DNA of 64,000 bases from Bacillota bacterium (GTDB taxonomy: Bacteria > Bacillota > Clostridia > Christensenellales > SZUA-584): contig JAEWCC010000017.1 in the NCBI GenBank assembly GCA_023390815.1, positions 1-64,000 on the forward strand, in the 5' to 3' direction. The notes under the pieces are model-generated. The model was given only the letters and a program-made list of their open reading frames with translations, did no database searches and had not been told where the DNA came from. Shown one piece after another: positions 25,468 through 33,615 of this stretch. The translations under genes were made by a program, and so were the position numbers. Each line of letters begins with the position of its first letter. Positions within the stretch are counted from its first letter, which is position 1.

Positions 25468-26673
25468 TTATTGTATACTCGAGTAGAGGCTGAATATCGG
25501 CAGCATAACCGAGAGGATGATCAGCAGTACGATCACGGCGACGAAGATTAGTAAAATCGGCTGTAGCAGCGAGGTCAGCTTCGTGATCGATTCTTCGGCT
25601 TCTTCCTCGAAGTAATCCGCCGCTTTTTCGAGCATCTGGTCGAGCGTGCCCGACTCCTCGCCGATCTTCACCATGTGCATCAGCATCTTCGGAAAAATCG
25701 TCTCGCTGCTGATGGCGGAGTGCAGCGTTTTGCCGCGCTTTATCTGCTCCTCGATATCGAGCAGCTTGTTTTCGGCCACCTTGTTGGCAACCACCTTGGA
25801 GCCGATGCGCAGCGATTGCGTGAGCGAAACACCCGAGGATGTGAGCGTGGCTAGCGTACGCGCGAAGCGAGCCGCAAGGATGCGCACCATGGCTTTCCTG
25901 ACGACTGGAAGCTTTAGTTTGGCGTTGTCGAGCTGCAACTGTCCCTTGGCGCTGGATTTATAAAATTTGAAACATGCGACAAACAGCACGATAAAGCCCA
26001 GGATATACATCCAGCCATGCACGACTGCATCCGACAGCGACAGCATAAATTTTGTGATTGCGGGTACTTCTGCGCCGAGACCTTCAAACAACGACGTGAA
26101 CTTGGGGATGATGACCACGAGCAGGAATACGACGACGAGCACGGCGATGATGCTGACGATCATCGGGTAGCTCATGGCGCTCTTGATCTTGCGCTGGAGC
26201 TTATAGTCCTTCTCGAACTGTGTTGCGAGCCGCTGCAACGAGAGATCGAGCGTACCGCTCATCTCGCCCGCTTCAATCAGCTTGATCATGATGCTGGGCA
26301 AGGCTTTTTCGTGCGACGACAGCGCTTCGGCAAATCCGCGGCCGCTCTGCAGGTCGTCGCTGACGCTGATCAGTATCTTTTTGAGCTGTTTATGTTCCGT
26401 CTGCTCTGTGAGGATGTTGATTGCCTGCACGAGCGGAACGCCCGCTTTGAGTATGCTCGCGAACTGGGTGCAGAACACGGCCAGCGTCTTTTTGGGAATT
26501 TTGGCCGAGCCGAGCGTGATGTCGATGGATGCCCGGGCGCTCACCTCGGAAAGTTCAAGAAGATACAGTGCCTTGGTGCGCAGCGCAAAAAGCACCGCCT
26601 TGCGGTCGGCTGCCTCGATGATGCCCTCTACGGTATGTCCGGCCCGGTTGGCCGCCTTATACAGGTATTTGAT
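25468..26673 (-). CDS. pilC: Type IV pilus inner-membrane platform protein PilC, start codon unclear
   Basis: The frame encodes two GspF/PilC repeats (FCTQFASILKAGVPLVQAINILTEQTE and RFARTLATLTSSGVSLTQSLRIG) and three membrane helices, ending SLYSSIQ. The family N-terminus (YKAANRAGHTVEGIIEA) is present in frame but no ATG, GTG or TTG precedes it; the first in-frame codons after a TGA at 26682-26680 are CGT AAT ATC AAA TAC CTG. AAGGGG lies 9 bases before the ATC at 26673, so an ATC start is the best fit, giving 401 residues, the usual family length. A one-base assembly error is the alternative. An internal GTG at 26595 would remove the first 26 residues. Confidence 0.88.
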   Translation of the reverse strand: MKYLYKAANRAGHTVEGIIEAADRKAVLFALRTKALYLLELSEVSARASIDITLGSAKIPKKTLAVFCTQFASILKAGVPLVQAINILTEQTEHKQLKKILISVSDDLQSGRGFAEALSSHEKALPSIMIKLIEAGEMSGTLDLSLQRLATQFEKDYKLQRKIKSAMSYPMIVSIIAVLVVVFLLVVIIPKFTSLFEGLGAEVPAITKFMLSLSDAVVHGWMYILGFIVLFVACFKFYKSSAKGQLQLDNAKLKLPVVRKAMVRILAARFARTLATLTSSGVSLTQSLRIGSKVVANKVAENKLLDIEEQIKRGKTLHSAISSETIFPKMLMHMVKIGEESGTLDQMLEKAADYFEEEAEESITKLTSLLQPILLIFVAVIVLLIILSVMLPIFSLYSSIQ

Positions 26674-26692
26674 ATTACGTCACCCCTTGCTC

Positions 26693-27742
26693 TTACAGCA
26701 TCGTTGAGATGTAGTTCTTGTCCATGGAATACGCGTAAGCCGTTTCACGCGTGATTTTGCCGGAACGGTACAGTTGCGCAAGCGCGTTGTCCATCAACTG
26801 CATACCGGTCGGCCCCGCCGCCTGCATCGCGCTGGCTACCTGATGAATCTTGTTCTCGCGGATCAGGTTGCGAATCGCCGACGTCGCGATCATGGTTTCC
26901 ACTGCGATCACGCGGCTCGTATTGTCGGTGGAGACCAGCAGTTGCTGCGAGATGACGGCCACGAGCGTCATCGAAAGCTGCATGCGGATCTGCTGCTGCT
27001 GGAACGGCGGAAACACGTCGATCACGCGGTCGATCGTTTTGGCCGCGCCCGTGGTATGCAGCGTAGAAAGCACGAGGTGCCCCGTTTCGGCCGCGGTCAG
27101 CGCGATGCCGATGGTCTCAAGGTCGCGCATCTCGCCGATCAGGATGACGTCGGGGTCCTCGCGCAGTGCGGCGCGGAGCGCGGCGGAGTAGCTTTGCGAG
27201 TCCACGCCGATTTCGCGCTGGTTGACGATGCACTTGCGGTGCCGGTGCAGGTATTCGATCGGGTCCTCGAGCGTGATGATGTGCGCGCTGCGCGTGCGGT
27301 TGATGTAGTCGATCATGGAGGCGAGCGTGGTCGATTTGCCGCTGCCTGTCGGCCCCGTCACGAGGATGATGCCGCGCGTATAGCCGCACAGCGAGGTAAC
27401 GATGGGGGGCAGCCCCAGCTCGCTGATATCGGGCGGACTGCTCTTGATCAGCCGCAGCGCGATTGCCACGCTGTGGCGCTGGCGGAACGTGTTGACGCGG
27501 AACCGGTATTTACCCGGCAGGGAGATCGAGAAGTCGCATTCTCCGAGCTTCTGGAACGTATCCCACTGCGCGTCGTTCATGACTTCCTTCGCAAACGCTT
27601 CCGAAATCTCGGGCGTCACCGTAAAATCGGCAATGGGCACGAGCGAGCCGCTGATTCGCGCCATGGGCGGGATGCCCACCGTGATGTGCACATCCGAGGC
27701 GTCGGACTGCGTGGCCTTTTCGAGCAGGGCGATCAGGTTCAT
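26693..27742 (-). CDS. pilT: Type IV pilus retraction ATPase PilT
   Basis: The 349-residue protein has Walker A GPTGSGKSTT, the Asp box ITLEDPIEYLH, Walker B-type DPDVILIGEMRD, the His box TGHLVLSTLHT and the PilT hallmark AIRNLIRE. PilT depolymerises pili and powers twitching and DNA uptake. Its start overlaps the pilB stop by one base (TGATG), indicating translational coupling; the pilC frame begins 19 bases after its stop. Confidence 0.96.
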   Translation of the reverse strand: MNLIALLEKATQSDASDVHITVGIPPMARISGSLVPIADFTVTPEISEAFAKEVMNDAQWDTFQKLGECDFSISLPGKYRFRVNTFRQRHSVAIALRLIKSSPPDISELGLPPIVTSLCGYTRGIILVTGPTGSGKSTTLASMIDYINRTRSAHIITLEDPIEYLHRHRKCIVNQREIGVDSQSYSAALRAALREDPDVILIGEMRDLETIGIALTAAETGHLVLSTLHTTGAAKTIDRVIDVFPPFQQQQIRMQLSMTLVAVISQQLLVSTDNTSRVIAVETMIATSAIRNLIRENKIHQVASAMQAAGPTGMQLMDNALAQLYRSGKITRETAYAYSMDKNYISTML

Positions 27743-29430
27743 CAGCTGTCTCCTTTATACGCGTAGGCGGTGTGGATTACCTCATGGATCGTGGTTTCGC
27801 CCCGCTCCATCAGCGCGACGCACCCCGCGCCGATTGTACTCATGCGCTGTTTTCTGATCGCGTAATCGCGAATTTCATCCACACTGCTGCCGCTCGTGAT
27901 CATGTCTCGCACCTCGCGGTCTACCACGAGGATTTCATGAACGGCCATGCGGCCCTTGTAGCCGGTGTCGTTGCAGTAGGTGCAGCCCTTGCCGATGTGC
28001 AGCGGCTTGTTATAAGACGCGGGCAGGCCTGCCGCGTGCAGTTCGAACGTGCTCGGGGTATATTCTGTTTTGCAGAACGGGCAGATCTTTTTGATGAGCC
28101 GCTGCGATAGGATACCCACGAGCGACGCAGCGAGCATGTAGGGCGGCACGCCCATATCCGTAAGGCGCGATATCGTACCGGGCGCGTCGTTGGTGTGAAT
28201 CGTGGAGAGTACGAGATGGCCCGTGATCGCCGCGCGGATCGCGATGTCCACCGTCTCCTGGTCACGGATCTCGCCGATCATAATGATATCGGGGTCCTGA
28301 CGCAGGATAGAGCGCAAGCCGGACGAGAACGTAAGCCCGGCCTTGTTGTTGACCTGCACCTGATTGATGCCCGGCATCGTATATTCCACCGGATCCTCTA
28401 CTGTGATGATGTTCTGCGTCACCTTGTTGAGTTCACTCAGCATCGCATAGAGCGTGGTCGATTTGCCGCTGCCCGTCGGTCCTGTGACGAGGATAACGCC
28501 GTGCGGGTTTTGAAGCAGCGCGTCAAATTTCTTGATGTTGTCGTCCGAGAAGCCGAGCTTTTCCTTGGAGATAAGGAAGTTCTGCTTGTCGAGCAGGCGC
28601 ATCACGATCTTTTCGCCGTGTACGGTGGGCAGCGAGGACATGCGCACGTCGATCTCGTTGGTGCCGACGGAGAGCTTGTAGCGGCCGTCCTGCGGCAGAC
28701 GTTTTTCCGCGATGTCCATATTGCCGATGATCTTGAGGCGCGTAATGACCGCGGACTGCGCGCGCTTAGGGATCGTCAGCAGCGTAATGAGCTGTCCGTC
28801 GATGCGCATGCGCACGCGCACGTCGCCTTCGGAAGGCTCCACATGGATATCGCTCGCTCTGGCTTTGGCTGCCTGCTCAAATATGGAGGTGACCAACCGA
28901 ACGATGGGCGCATTGGAGATGTTGGCGGAGTCGTCGGTATCCGCTTCCTCACGCTGGTCTTCCTCGGCAAGCTCCTTGATGGCGGTTTCGGCGTACTCGT
29001 TGCCGTATACCTTGTTGATACCCGTTTCAATCGCGTGCTCGGGCGTGATCATGGGCAGCACTTCAAGCCCCGATACCATACGCGCGTCCTCAATCGCGAT
29101 AAAATCGAGCGGGTCGCTCATGGCCACATACAGCTTGCCGTTTTCTACTCTCACGGGCACCATCTTGTGCTTTTTGGCCAGCGCGACCGGCATGTATTTT
29201 GCGAGTGAGTGCGAGAAGGTGACCGCTTCGAGGTTGACGAGCGGAATGCCGAGCTGGAATTCCATGATCTCCATGAGCTGCTGTTCGGTTACATAGCCCT
29301 TGTTGCGCAGGATACGGCCCAGCCGTTCGCCGCTTCCCTTTTGTTCCTTCAGGCACTCCTCAAGCTGTGCCTGTGTGATCATGCCCATGCCAATCAGCAA
29401 CTCGCCAAGATATTTACGTTTAATTGCCAT
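27742..29430 (-). CDS. pilB: Type IV pilus assembly ATPase PilB/GspE family
   Basis: The 562-residue protein has an N-terminal GspE_N/MshEN domain (about 5-150), Walker A GPTGSGKSTT, Asp box ITVEDPVEY, DPDIIMIGEIRD, His box STIHTNDA and the zinc-binding CPFCK..CTYCND motif typical of assembly ATPases and absent from PilT. The ATG at 29430 has AGGTGG 6 bases upstream; an in-frame TTG/other start at 29481 lies outside the site. It is first in the pilus operon. Confidence 0.95.
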   Translation of the reverse strand: MAIKRKYLGELLIGMGMITQAQLEECLKEQKGSGERLGRILRNKGYVTEQQLMEIMEFQLGIPLVNLEAVTFSHSLAKYMPVALAKKHKMVPVRVENGKLYVAMSDPLDFIAIEDARMVSGLEVLPMITPEHAIETGINKVYGNEYAETAIKELAEEDQREEADTDDSANISNAPIVRLVTSIFEQAAKARASDIHVEPSEGDVRVRMRIDGQLITLLTIPKRAQSAVITRLKIIGNMDIAEKRLPQDGRYKLSVGTNEIDVRMSSLPTVHGEKIVMRLLDKQNFLISKEKLGFSDDNIKKFDALLQNPHGVILVTGPTGSGKSTTLYAMLSELNKVTQNIITVEDPVEYTMPGINQVQVNNKAGLTFSSGLRSILRQDPDIIMIGEIRDQETVDIAIRAAITGHLVLSTIHTNDAPGTISRLTDMGVPPYMLAASLVGILSQRLIKKICPFCKTEYTPSTFELHAAGLPASYNKPLHIGKGCTYCNDTGYKGRMAVHEILVVDREVRDMITSGSSVDEIRDYAIRKQRMSTIGAGCVALMERGETTIHEVIHTAYAYKGDS

Positions 29431-29595
29431 AAGATTCCACCTCTGTGCCGAGAGTCCAAGTATTATATAAACCGGCTGCACTGCGCTTAAACAGGTTTTC
29501 CGCTGCGGCGGCTTCGCAGGCCTAAGTTTTTCGCTTTACATCGAGGCAACTTTTCGATATACTGAAAAGCAATGATTTGTATGAAGGGGTTATCT

Positions 29596-30204
29596 ATGCG
29601 AAAAATTCGCTTTAAATGGCTGGTCGGGGTAATTTCGGCCGCATTGATCATAGCTACGCTCGCTGGCTGCGGCGGCGTTTCGGCGCTCCAGCGTCCCACG
29701 CCCGGGCCTTCGTCGACGGCTGCGCCCGTTTCAGTCGATGGCAGCTGCACCATATCCCAAAACGGCGATGTGATTACGGTTTCGGGTACGATCAACGTAA
29801 TAAACGGCACGATCATCGACGTCTCTCTTGTGGCGCAAAACGGCATGATCATCGATCATCATGCCATGGCCAAAACAGAGGAAAACGTCAAGTGGGATTT
29901 CACCGTTCCGGCGGACAAGTTGGAAGGCGTGGCGGATATAAAAGGCTACATCTCCTGCGCGCCTGCCTACTACGGCAAACAGCCTCCCGAAGTATACGCG
30001 GCTTACGGCAGCAAATTTGAAAATATCACCAACACCGATAACGTGGTGTGGAACCTCGAAGGCATCGAACTCGTATTCGCATCGGAATGGCTCAACGGCG
30101 TAATCCCGTCGCCGACAGCCGGTCCTACGCCTACGGCGATTCCGACGCCTGCGGCTACGCCGTCAGGCTCTGCACCGGCGAGCGCCACTCCATCCGCATC
30201 ATAA
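29596..30204 (+). CDS. Lipoprotein with Pro/Thr-rich tail
   Basis: The 202-residue protein has a signal peptide with lipobox TLAGC (Cys 25), a Thr/Pro/Ser linker, a beta-rich central domain (SCTISQNGDVITVSGTINV..VKWDFTVPA) and a C-terminal low-complexity tail of PTP/ATP repeats. The central domain might be an FxLYD- or Ig-like fold, but I recognise no named family. The ATG at 29596 has GAAGGGG 6 bases upstream. It is divergent from the pilus operon and ends in a strong terminator. Confidence 0.78.
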   Translation: MRKIRFKWLVGVISAALIIATLAGCGGVSALQRPTPGPSSTAAPVSVDGSCTISQNGDVITVSGTINVINGTIIDVSLVAQNGMIIDHHAMAKTEENVKWDFTVPADKLEGVADIKGYISCAPAYYGKQPPEVYAAYGSKFENITNTDNVVWNLEGIELVFASEWLNGVIPSPTAGPTPTAIPTPAATPSGSAPASATPSAS

Positions 30205-30219
30205 AACATAAAGCCACTT

Positions 30220-30245
30220 AAGCCTGCGACAGCAGGCTTTTTTTG
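30220..30245 (+). terminator. Terminator of the lipoprotein gene
   Basis: AAGCCTGC (30220-30227) and GCAGGCTT (30232-30239) form an 8-bp stem with a 4-base loop and a T-run to 30244. Confidence 0.92.
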
Positions 30246-30308
30246 TTGCGCTGGCTTAAAATGACGGCATTGCGGACACCAAATGTGTAAAGACAATTTA
30301 GCGGTTTT

Positions 30309-30347
30309 TTTACATGCGTTTAACTTACCGTTGATACGTGCTTTACA
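30309..30347 (+). promoter_or_regulatory. PhoP box: four direct repeats upstream of pstS
   Basis: TTTACA (30309), TTAACT (30320), TTGATA (30331) and TTTACA (30342) occur at exact 11-base intervals with 5-base spacers. This is the layout of Bacillus-type PhoP boxes (TTAACA-like repeats spaced by about 5). It lies 53-91 bases before the pstS ATG, implying induction under phosphate starvation. Confidence 0.75.
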
Positions 30348-30399
30348 TAGCGGGTGTATCTTGTACTCAAGATTTAAAAAAGATTTATGGGAGGATCAA

Positions 30400-31323
30400 A
30401 TGAAAAAGATCACTGGAATCATCGTTCTTGTGCTGACTATGGCGCTCTTGTTTGCGGCTTGCGCACAGAACAATACGACCCCGTCGGAGACGGTTTCGGA
30501 ATCCGCTTCCCAGAGCGTTGAGACGTCAGAGCAACCTTCGGAATCGGCGTCTGAGCAGCACGAAGAAGCCATCATCAAGGTTGCCGGCTCCACATCCGTC
30601 GGCCCGGTCATCGAAGCACTGAAAGAGAAGTATACAGAAACCCATCCCTGGGTAACGATCAACGTCGAACAGACCGGTTCCGGCGCGGGCGTCACCTCCT
30701 GCGGCGACGGCACGGCGGATATGGGCATGTCCTCGAGAAACCTGAAGGAAGAAGAACAGACGACTTATCCGGATATGAAGACGACCCTGCTCTGCGTGGA
30801 CGGCCTTGCAATCGTGGTCAGCAAGGACAACCCCGTAACAGAGTTAACAAAAGATCAGGTTAAGCAGATTTTCCTGGGCGAGATCACCGATTGGTCCGAA
30901 GTCGGCGGCACAGCAGGCCCCATCACCCTCTACTCCAGAGACAGCGTATCCGGAACGCGCGAAGCTTTCCAGACCTTGTTCCTTGGCAAGGACGATAAGG
31001 GCGAGCAGATCGAGATCGACGACACCATGTGCCTCATCGTGGACTCCAACGGTGCCATGGGTACCCAGGTGGAAGGTGACGCTTCGGGCATCGGCTACAT
31101 GTCGCTGGGCCTCGTGGGCGAACATAACCTTACCGGGCTGACGATCGACGGCGTGCAGGCGACCACGGATAACCTGATTAACGGCACCTACACCTACTTC
31201 CGCAACTTTAACCTGCTGACGATGGGCGAGCCCACAGGCGAACTGAAGAACTTCATGGATTACTGCCTGAGCGATCCTGTAGCGCTGGGTTACCTTGAGG
31301 AGAAGGGCTACCTGCTCCCGTAA
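30400..31323 (+). CDS. pstS: Phosphate ABC transporter substrate-binding lipoprotein PstS
   Basis: The 307-residue protein has a lipobox (LLFAAC, Cys 21), a Ser/Glu linker, then the PstS fold with the phosphate-binding signatures AGSTSVGPVIEAL, GSGAGVTSCGDGTADMGMSSR, and SRDSVSGTREAF. The ATG at 30400 has GGGAGG 5 bases upstream. A PhoP box precedes it. No pstC, pstA or pstB follows in this window, which is unusual because pstS normally leads a pstSCAB operon. Confidence 0.94.
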   Translation: MKKITGIIVLVLTMALLFAACAQNNTTPSETVSESASQSVETSEQPSESASEQHEEAIIKVAGSTSVGPVIEALKEKYTETHPWVTINVEQTGSGAGVTSCGDGTADMGMSSRNLKEEEQTTYPDMKTTLLCVDGLAIVVSKDNPVTELTKDQVKQIFLGEITDWSEVGGTAGPITLYSRDSVSGTREAFQTLFLGKDDKGEQIEIDDTMCLIVDSNGAMGTQVEGDASGIGYMSLGLVGEHNLTGLTIDGVQATTDNLINGTYTYFRNFNLLTMGEPTGELKNFMDYCLSDPVALGYLEEKGYLLP

Positions 31324-31915
31324 TGAAAAAGAGCAACCCCATTTTGATGAAGGAGCGGCTGCACCGATAGCGGTCGCTTCTTTGTATTTGATAAAAACAA
31401 CCAGCACCTGAACAATGGCCTGAGACACAAAAAAGCTCCAGCGAATCCTTATCGAAACACAAGTCATCACGCTAATCCTTTTACCAATGACAATCCTGCT
31501 TTCAAACTCTAACGCTGGGTCCATCAACAGCTTTGGCAATGCCTCGGCTATGACTTCTCTTTGCATCTTGTGCCTGCCAGCCTGATCCGCGGCGCATCTG
31601 AAACGAATGTCTCACGCTTTCCGCAATGTACTTTCCGTACCTTGATACGGCGATCTTTCGCTCGGCCTATGCTCCTTCGGTTTTCCCCGGAGCGTGCAAC
31701 CATCATATCGCTCGCCATACGGCGTTTCAAATGCCATACCGGGGCTGTTTGCAAAGAAAAAAGAGAGAAAATTCTAATTTTCGGCGGATTGCTTTTCAAG
31801 AGCAATACTATCTAATTATTTCTATCTTTCTTATTTTCAGGAATTGCATTGTCCTTGAGGTTGAAGCTGCCAGCCGTCCGTGATAGAATGGTCAAAAATC
31901 CGGAAGGAACGCAGC
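31324..31915. other. 590-base stretch without a supported gene
   Basis: Both strands contain only short frames without good start signals. The composition is less GC-rich than the neighbours. A minus-strand frame (about 31380-31566) encodes a hydrophobic WSFFVSQAIVQVLVVFI segment, but I cannot assign it and it lacks a ribosome binding site. The last 55 bases contain the promoter of the next gene. The region may be the remnant of a deleted or replaced pst operon. Confidence 0.5.
31861..31889 (+). promoter_or_regulatory. Promoter of the 2-dehydropantoate reductase gene
   Basis: TTGAAG (31861-31866), a 17-base spacer and TAGAAT (31884-31889) preceded by TGA, giving an extended -10. The ATG is 27 bases downstream of the -10. 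Confidence 0.6.
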
Positions 31916-32833
31916 ATGGACTTAAGAACGGTATCGGTCATCGGGCTCGGGGCGCTTGGAACCATGTACGCGCATCATCTGCATCAAAGGATGCCGGGCG
32001 TGCGCATCGTGGCGGATGAGGAGCGCATCCGTCGTTACCGCAGCACCGGCATCTATTGCAACGGTAAGCCTTGCGATTTTCACTATATCGCGCCCGGACA
32101 GGCAGGACCGGCTGACCTGCTGATATTCGCCGTTAAGCAGGGAGGGCTTGAGGGCGCCATTGAGACCGCGCGGGATCAGGTAGGCGGAAACACCATCGTT
32201 TTATCGCTGCTCAACGGCATATCAAGCGAAACTGTCATCGGGCAGGCGTATGGCGAAGCGCATATGCTGCTGTGTGTCGCCCAGGGCATGGATGCGGTGA
32301 TGGCGGATGGACGGCTTACATATCACAATATGGGATTGATCGTTTTCGGCGATCGCGAGAAGGGCGTCGTCTCCGATATGGCGCGCAGCGTCGAAGATTT
32401 GTTCAAACGCATGGAGGTGCCGCATATCGTGGATACCGATATGCAAAAGCGTCAGTGGGGCAAGTTTATGCTCAACGTCGGCGTCAATCAGGCGATTGCG
32501 GTGTATGGAAACAGCTATGCCGACGTGCAGAAGCAAAGCGCCGTGCGCGACGTGATGATCGCGGCGATGGAGGAAGTGCGTTCGCTTTCCGAGGCGGAAG
32601 GCGTGGGCCTGAGCGCGCAGGATATGGCGTATTGGCTGGGCATATTGCCGGGGCTCAGTCCCGCGGGCAAGCCCTCGATGCGGCAGGACGTGGAAGCAAA
32701 GCGGCCCAGTGAGGTGGAGCTGTTTTCCGGCACGGTGCTGGCGCTCGCAATGAAACATGGTATGGACACACCCGTCAACCGCGAGCTGTACAAGCGTATC
32801 ACGGAAATGGAACGAGGCTATACGCTAACCTGA
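31916..32833 (+). CDS. 2-dehydropantoate 2-reductase (PanE/ApbA family)
   Basis: The 305-residue protein begins with the NADP-binding motif VIGLGALGTMYAHHL and has the family pattern LIFAVKQGGLEGAI, LSLLNGISSE, and in the C-terminal helical domain KRQWGKFMLNVGVNQAIA with the conserved Lys and Asn; the end has KPSMRQDVEAKRPSEVELFSGTV. The reaction is NADPH reduction of ketopantoate to pantoate in coenzyme A synthesis, although many paralogues act on other 2-ketoacids. GGAAGGA lies 7 bases before the ATG at 31916. Its 3' end overlaps the convergent DUF5658 gene by 16 bases. Confidence 0.88.
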   Translation: MDLRTVSVIGLGALGTMYAHHLHQRMPGVRIVADEERIRRYRSTGIYCNGKPCDFHYIAPGQAGPADLLIFAVKQGGLEGAIETARDQVGGNTIVLSLLNGISSETVIGQAYGEAHMLLCVAQGMDAVMADGRLTYHNMGLIVFGDREKGVVSDMARSVEDLFKRMEVPHIVDTDMQKRQWGKFMLNVGVNQAIAVYGNSYADVQKQSAVRDVMIAAMEEVRSLSEAEGVGLSAQDMAYWLGILPGLSPAGKPSMRQDVEAKRPSEVELFSGTVLALAMKHGMDTPVNRELYKRITEMERGYTLT

Positions 32834-33171
32834 ACCGCGATATATACGATGCTCCAGACAATGTGCGACAGGTTGATGAGTACGTACAGCGCGAGCAGCG
32901 CGCAGACAAACGTATTGGCTGTTTTGCGCTGAGCCTCCGTCGCGCCGCGCAGCCGGAAAAGCAGCAGCGCCACGAGCGCGGCGGGGACGATTAACTTGAC
33001 GGCCAGCGCGGATGCCGTGCTGTTCATGAACAGCGCCATTATGGGATTGCCTTCGCTGAATGCGCCGGTGTGCTGCAAGGCGAGCGTAAGCAGGATATCC
33101 GTGACGTTAAGCGCGTATACGGCGATCAGCTTAGGTGTCAGGTTGTCAAACCGCTTGATAAACGCAGTCAT
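32818..33171 (-). CDS. DUF5658-like four-helix membrane protein
   Basis: The 117-residue protein has four membrane helices. Its first part (LNVTDILLTLALQHTGAFSEGNPIMALFM) matches the DUF5658 pattern, in which a helix with N-x-x-D is followed by E-x-NP. GGAGGGG lies 4 bases before the ATG at 33171. The 3' end overlaps the convergent panE-like gene. Function unknown. Confidence 0.75.
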   Translation of the reverse strand: MTAFIKRFDNLTPKLIAVYALNVTDILLTLALQHTGAFSEGNPIMALFMNSTASALAVKLIVPAALVALLLFRLRGATEAQRKTANTFVCALLALYVLINLSHIVWSIVYIAVQVSV

Positions 33172-33269
33172 AGGCCCCTCCGCTTTCAGTATAATACGGG
33201 GGATATGGACTATTTTAACATTGATGTGCCAAAAAAGAAATAGCGCCAAAAATTAATAGGAGGTACGGC

Positions 33270-33602
33270 ATGGATACTTTTTTCGTTTCGCTCGGGATAC
33301 AGCAGGCGGCGCAGATGATTGATGATGCGGTGCTGCGCGGCAGCATATCCGGTCAACTCATCGACGCGTACGGCGCGGCGGCGCCGGGAGGCGGCGGCTA
33401 TATGCTGCGCGTGTATGAAAAGCACTACATGCGGGCAGGTAACCGGCTCACACTGACGGTGGTGCTGGACGACTTCGCCGGTTCCACGCGCGTACACTGC
33501 GTGGGCGGCGGCGGCGGGGAAGGTCTGTTCGCGTTCGATTGGGGCGCAGCGGACAGCTTTTCAGGCACCGTAGCCCGGGCGCTTGCGCCATACCGGATAT
33601 AA
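33270..33602 (+). CDS. DUF6054-like small protein
   Basis: The 110-residue protein has the pattern YMLRVYEKHYMRAGNRLTLTVVL followed by a Gly-rich segment CVGGGGGEGLFAFDWG, which resembles DUF6054 proteins of Firmicutes. No membrane segment. AGGAGG is 6 bases before the ATG. The next gene starts 13 bases after its stop, so they are probably co-transcribed. Function unknown. Confidence 0.65.
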   Translation: MDTFFVSLGIQQAAQMIDDAVLRGSISGQLIDAYGAAAPGGGGYMLRVYEKHYMRAGNRLTLTVVLDDFAGSTRVHCVGGGGGEGLFAFDWGAADSFSGTVARALAPYRI

Positions 33603-33615
33603 CGGAGGACAGGCG

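Noticed and set aside
30844..31566. 240-codon minus-strand frame from inside pstS into the empty gap
   Set aside because: Most of it is antisense to pstS; the remainder has no start signal or recognisable motif.
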